Assembly: GCA_013139225.1 (NCBI GenBank)
Contig: WTBG01000061.1
Span: forward strand, 1-6,659
Direction of reading: 5' to 3'
DNA from: Deltaproteobacteria bacterium
Lineage (GTDB): Bacteria > Desulfobacterota > WTBG01
Length of the DNA: 6,659 bases
Below are positions 4,289-6,659 of this stretch, piece after piece. The notes below the pieces were generated by a model. The model searched no databases. It was not told the origin of the DNA and saw only the letters and a list, made by a program, of their open reading frames with translations. Position 1 is the stretch's first letter. Each line of letters opens with the position of its first letter. The position numbers and the translations under genes are program-made.

Positions 4289-6511
4289 ATGAAAGATTAT
4301 AGGGTGTTATTCAAACCAGAAGGCAAAGAAACAAGTATAAATGAAGGCGAAACGATACTTAAGGCAGCTAACCAGGCAGGTATTTATATAAACAGCGAAT
4401 GCGGGGGGGAAGGTGTCTGTGGAAGATGCAAGGTTCAGATAATGGAAGGTGAATTCGAAAAAACACCTTCTTCCATGACCTTCTTTACCTCAGACGAGAT
4501 TCAACAGAGCTATGTACTTGCTTGTCAGACAAAAATTCATAGTGATCTTGTCATCTCAGTTCCTTCGCAAGCGTCATTGGAAGGCGAGCAGATTCTAACA
4601 ACAGGAACAACTCTTTCCTATAGCTCTCCAGAAAAAATGGAGAAAGAATTCACCGATCAAAGAGAGGTTTCATATTACCACCCCCTAACCAGAAAAATCT
4701 TTTTGAAACTCCCCCCACCTGATCTTAACGATACGTTGCCTGATCTAGAACGTCTTTATAGAGAGATTAAGAAGAAAGAAGAGATCAAAACCCTGGACAT
4801 AAGCCTTGATTGTTTAAGAAGTTTACCTAACCTGCTTCGACAGAGCAATTGGGAAATAACCGTTACATTATGGGAGCACAATGGCACAACAGAAATCATT
4901 CATGTTGAACCAGGCAATACATCCATGAACAATTATGGCATCGCTCTGGATGTGGGCACCACCACTGTGGTAGCGGAACTTGTCAATCTTGGGACAGGTG
5001 AAGTTATGGGTGTTAGTGCTACACACAACAAACAGATTCATTATGGAGAGGATGTCATCACCCGCATTATCTTTGCCTGCACGAAAGATGGTCTTCCTCC
5101 TCTTAACAACGCAATTATAGAAAACATTAAACAGCTCATTAAGCAACTTGTAGATGAAAACGGTATCAAGAAAGAACAGATAACAGGAATTGTCGCTGCA
5201 GGCAATCCCACCATGATCCACTTATTGCTAAGATTAAACCCCTGCAGCATCAGACTTGAGCCTTACATTCCTGCTTCCAATGCATATACGCCTGTCCGCG
5301 CATCCGATCTCGGGATTGACATTCTTCCCCAGGCCGTCATCATCTGCACACACGGTGTAAGCAGTTACGTAGGAGGGGACATTACAGCAGGTGTATTGTC
5401 ATCCGGTATAAACAACTCGTCTCAAATCTCTGCCCTTCTCGATCTGGGAACCAATGGAGAGATAGCCCTTGGGAATAATGACTGGCTGGTCTGCTGCTCT
5501 GCCTCCGCAGGCCCGGCCTTTGAAGGGGGTGGTCTCAGATGCGGTATGAGAGCAACGGCAGGAGCTATTCAGAAAGTGATAATAGAAGATGGCGACGTAA
5601 AGCTCTCCACAATTGGAGGAACCAAAGCCCGTGGCATATGTGGTTCCGGGATAATAGACCTTATAGCCGAATTGTTTTTAAATAACATCATCGATCCCAC
5701 AGGAAAATTCCAAAAGGATTCTAATAACACACACATTAGGCACCGAGAAGAAGAGTCAGAATTTGTTTTAGTTTCTGCTCAGGAATCCGACACGGGCAAA
5801 GACATCGTTTTCACTGAAACAGACATCGCAAATGTTATCAAGTCAAAAGCCGCTGTCCTTTCATCAGCAAAGGTACTCATTGAAAGTGTGGGTATGAGTT
5901 TTCAAGACTTGGATCGCATATTTGTGGCTGGTGGATTTGGAAATTATTTGAATATAAAGCGTGCAATCACAATCGGTCTTTTACCTGATTTCCCTTATGA
6001 AAAAATTCAGTTCATTGGCAACAGCTCCCTTAGTGGAGCACGGATAGAGCTACTCTCCAGACATGCTCTGGAAGAAGCGAGCCTGATTGCGAAGAAAATG
6101 ACGTATTTCGAACTTTCCGTAAATCCTAAATTCATGGATGAGTTTATTGCAGCAATGTTTCTTCCCCACACCAATCTAGACCTTTATCCAAGCGTTAAAA
6201 GAGAAACAAGCGAGAATGGGAAAGCTTCTAAAAATGGTAAAAAGGATGGTGCAACCATTAAGAAAGCAAAAAGCGATGATAAAGCTCCCCAATCTTTAAA
6301 CACCTCCACTGCCCAGAACATTAAACAAAAATCAGCAGACAATCCTTCTCAGGAGCTGGGAAATGAAATAGAGGAGCTTAAAGCCAAGCTTGCTGACAGC
6401 AAAGCTGCACTTCCCATGCACGACGCTTCCCCTCAGCAATGGATTACCATAGAAGAACTCGAAGATAAAATATCACAGAAAAAGAAAGAACTTAAGAATC
6501 TCAAAAAATAA
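4289..6511 (+). CDS. RACo-type corrinoid activation protein ([2Fe-2S] plus ASKHA domain)
   Basis: This family uses ATP to drive reduction of inactive Co(II) corrinoid to Co(I), rescuing the corrinoid iron-sulfur protein of the Wood-Ljungdahl pathway or O-demethylase corrinoid proteins. Residues 1-95 are a plant-type [2Fe-2S] ferredoxin with C38-x5-C44-x2-C47 and C79. A linker and middle domain follow (about 95-215). The ASKHA part starts at N216 and shows D221-VGTTT, D385-LGTNGE, G408-PAFEGGG, G449-ICGSG and V546-AGGFGN, the phosphate- and adenosine-loop motifs. The core ends near residue 636 (LDLYPSV). About 104 further residues are unusual: a Lys/Ser-rich, probably disordered stretch, then a coiled-coil-like Glu/Lys segment (about 690-740). 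The N-terminal [2Fe-2S] excludes RamA, which has C-terminal [4Fe-4S] clusters. The start has AAGGGGA at 4276-4282. No CODH/ACS or methyltransferase gene is in view, so the partner is unknown. Confidence 0.92.
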   Translation: MKDYRVLFKPEGKETSINEGETILKAANQAGIYINSECGGEGVCGRCKVQIMEGEFEKTPSSMTFFTSDEIQQSYVLACQTKIHSDLVISVPSQASLEGEQILTTGTTLSYSSPEKMEKEFTDQREVSYYHPLTRKIFLKLPPPDLNDTLPDLERLYREIKKKEEIKTLDISLDCLRSLPNLLRQSNWEITVTLWEHNGTTEIIHVEPGNTSMNNYGIALDVGTTTVVAELVNLGTGEVMGVSATHNKQIHYGEDVITRIIFACTKDGLPPLNNAIIENIKQLIKQLVDENGIKKEQITGIVAAGNPTMIHLLLRLNPCSIRLEPYIPASNAYTPVRASDLGIDILPQAVIICTHGVSSYVGGDITAGVLSSGINNSSQISALLDLGTNGEIALGNNDWLVCCSASAGPAFEGGGLRCGMRATAGAIQKVIIEDGDVKLSTIGGTKARGICGSGIIDLIAELFLNNIIDPTGKFQKDSNNTHIRHREEESEFVLVSAQESDTGKDIVFTETDIANVIKSKAAVLSSAKVLIESVGMSFQDLDRIFVAGGFGNYLNIKRAITIGLLPDFPYEKIQFIGNSSLSGARIELLSRHALEEASLIAKKMTYFELSVNPKFMDEFIAAMFLPHTNLDLYPSVKRETSENGKASKNGKKDGATIKKAKSDDKAPQSLNTSTAQNIKQKSADNPSQELGNEIEELKAKLADSKAALPMHDASPQQWITIEELEDKISQKKKELKNLKK

Positions 6512-6565
6512 GAAGCACACCCTGCTCAATTTATATTTTCTAATCTAAACCAAAGGAGGAGAAAG

Positions 6566-6659
6566 ATGAAAAAATTATTTTTATTTACAGTACTACTGGC
6601 AACCCTTCTATTCTTTATAAATACTGAGGAATTGATTGCGAAACACACTTATGATGATT
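6566..6659 (+). CDS. Exported protein, 5' end only
   Basis: Only 31 residues are in the window. They begin with MKK, followed by a hydrophobic core LFLFTVLLATLLFFI and then NTEELIAKHTYDD. This is a Sec signal peptide with a probable cleavage after L-I-A, leaving KHTYDD as the mature start. No lipobox cysteine is seen. A strong AAGGAGG at 6553-6559 stands six bases before ATG. The gene starts 54 nt after the corrinoid activator with no terminator between them, so read-through is possible. The mature protein is outside the window and its function cannot be told. Confidence 0.8.
   Translation, partial: MKKLFLFTVLLATLLFFINTEELIAKHTYDD

Noticed and set aside
4868..5250. Two minus-strand frames opposite the corrinoid activator
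   Set aside because: Both lie opposite the conserved ASKHA coding region, share no recognisable motif and overlap each other.

Overview
This window comes from a low-GC (about 40% by eye) anaerobic bacterium. It carries the oxygen-defence and iron-handling genes typical of strict anaerobes: a peroxiredoxin, a one-iron superoxide reductase, a non-heme ferritin and a rubredoxin-type protein. It also carries two genes linked to nickel and corrinoid chemistry: a CooT-type small protein and a RACo-type corrinoid activator, the latter a hallmark of the Wood-Ljungdahl pathway or of corrinoid methyltransferases. The gene set and the decayed interspersed repeats would fit an anammox planctomycete, a Nitrospirota or a Desulfobacterota genome. 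The sequence alone does not decide between them. All supported genes lie on the + strand.

Layout. Bases 1-832 hold the 3' part of a peroxiredoxin and, 34 nt later, a superoxide reductase, probably one operon. Superoxide reductase makes H2O2 and the peroxiredoxin can remove it. Bases 833-1140 hold no convincing gene; they contain a 247-bp element with imperfect inverted ends. Bases 1174-2406 are a tight three-gene operon with 16- and 17-nt gaps: a flavin split-barrel protein, a small ferredoxin with non-canonical cluster ligands, and a ferritin with a complete ferroxidase centre. The likeliest reading is a self-contained iron storage and release unit. Bases 2407-2686 hold an 11-bp inverted repeat and a head-to-head pair of REP-like hairpins.

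Bases 2687-3123 hold two small proteins: a 42-residue rubredoxin-like protein and a 68-residue CooT-family candidate nickel-binding protein. Bases 3124-3359 are decayed repeats. Bases 3360-4245 encode an unrecognised histidine-rich polytopic membrane protein and a 71-residue cysteine-rich, B-box-like protein. The 12-mer ATAACCGGGATT occurs just before the first and across the proposed start of the second. Bases 4289-6511 encode a 740-residue [2Fe-2S]/ASKHA corrinoid activation protein with an unusual Lys-rich, coiled-coil C-terminal tail. The window ends in the signal peptide of an exported protein (from 6566).

Taken together, almost every gene handles a metal (Fe, probably Ni, corrinoid Co, probably Zn). 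The most interesting unit is the flavoprotein-ferredoxin-ferritin operon with its doubly substituted ferredoxin. Next are the two undescribed metal-ligand-rich genes beside the corrinoid activator and the tail of that activator.
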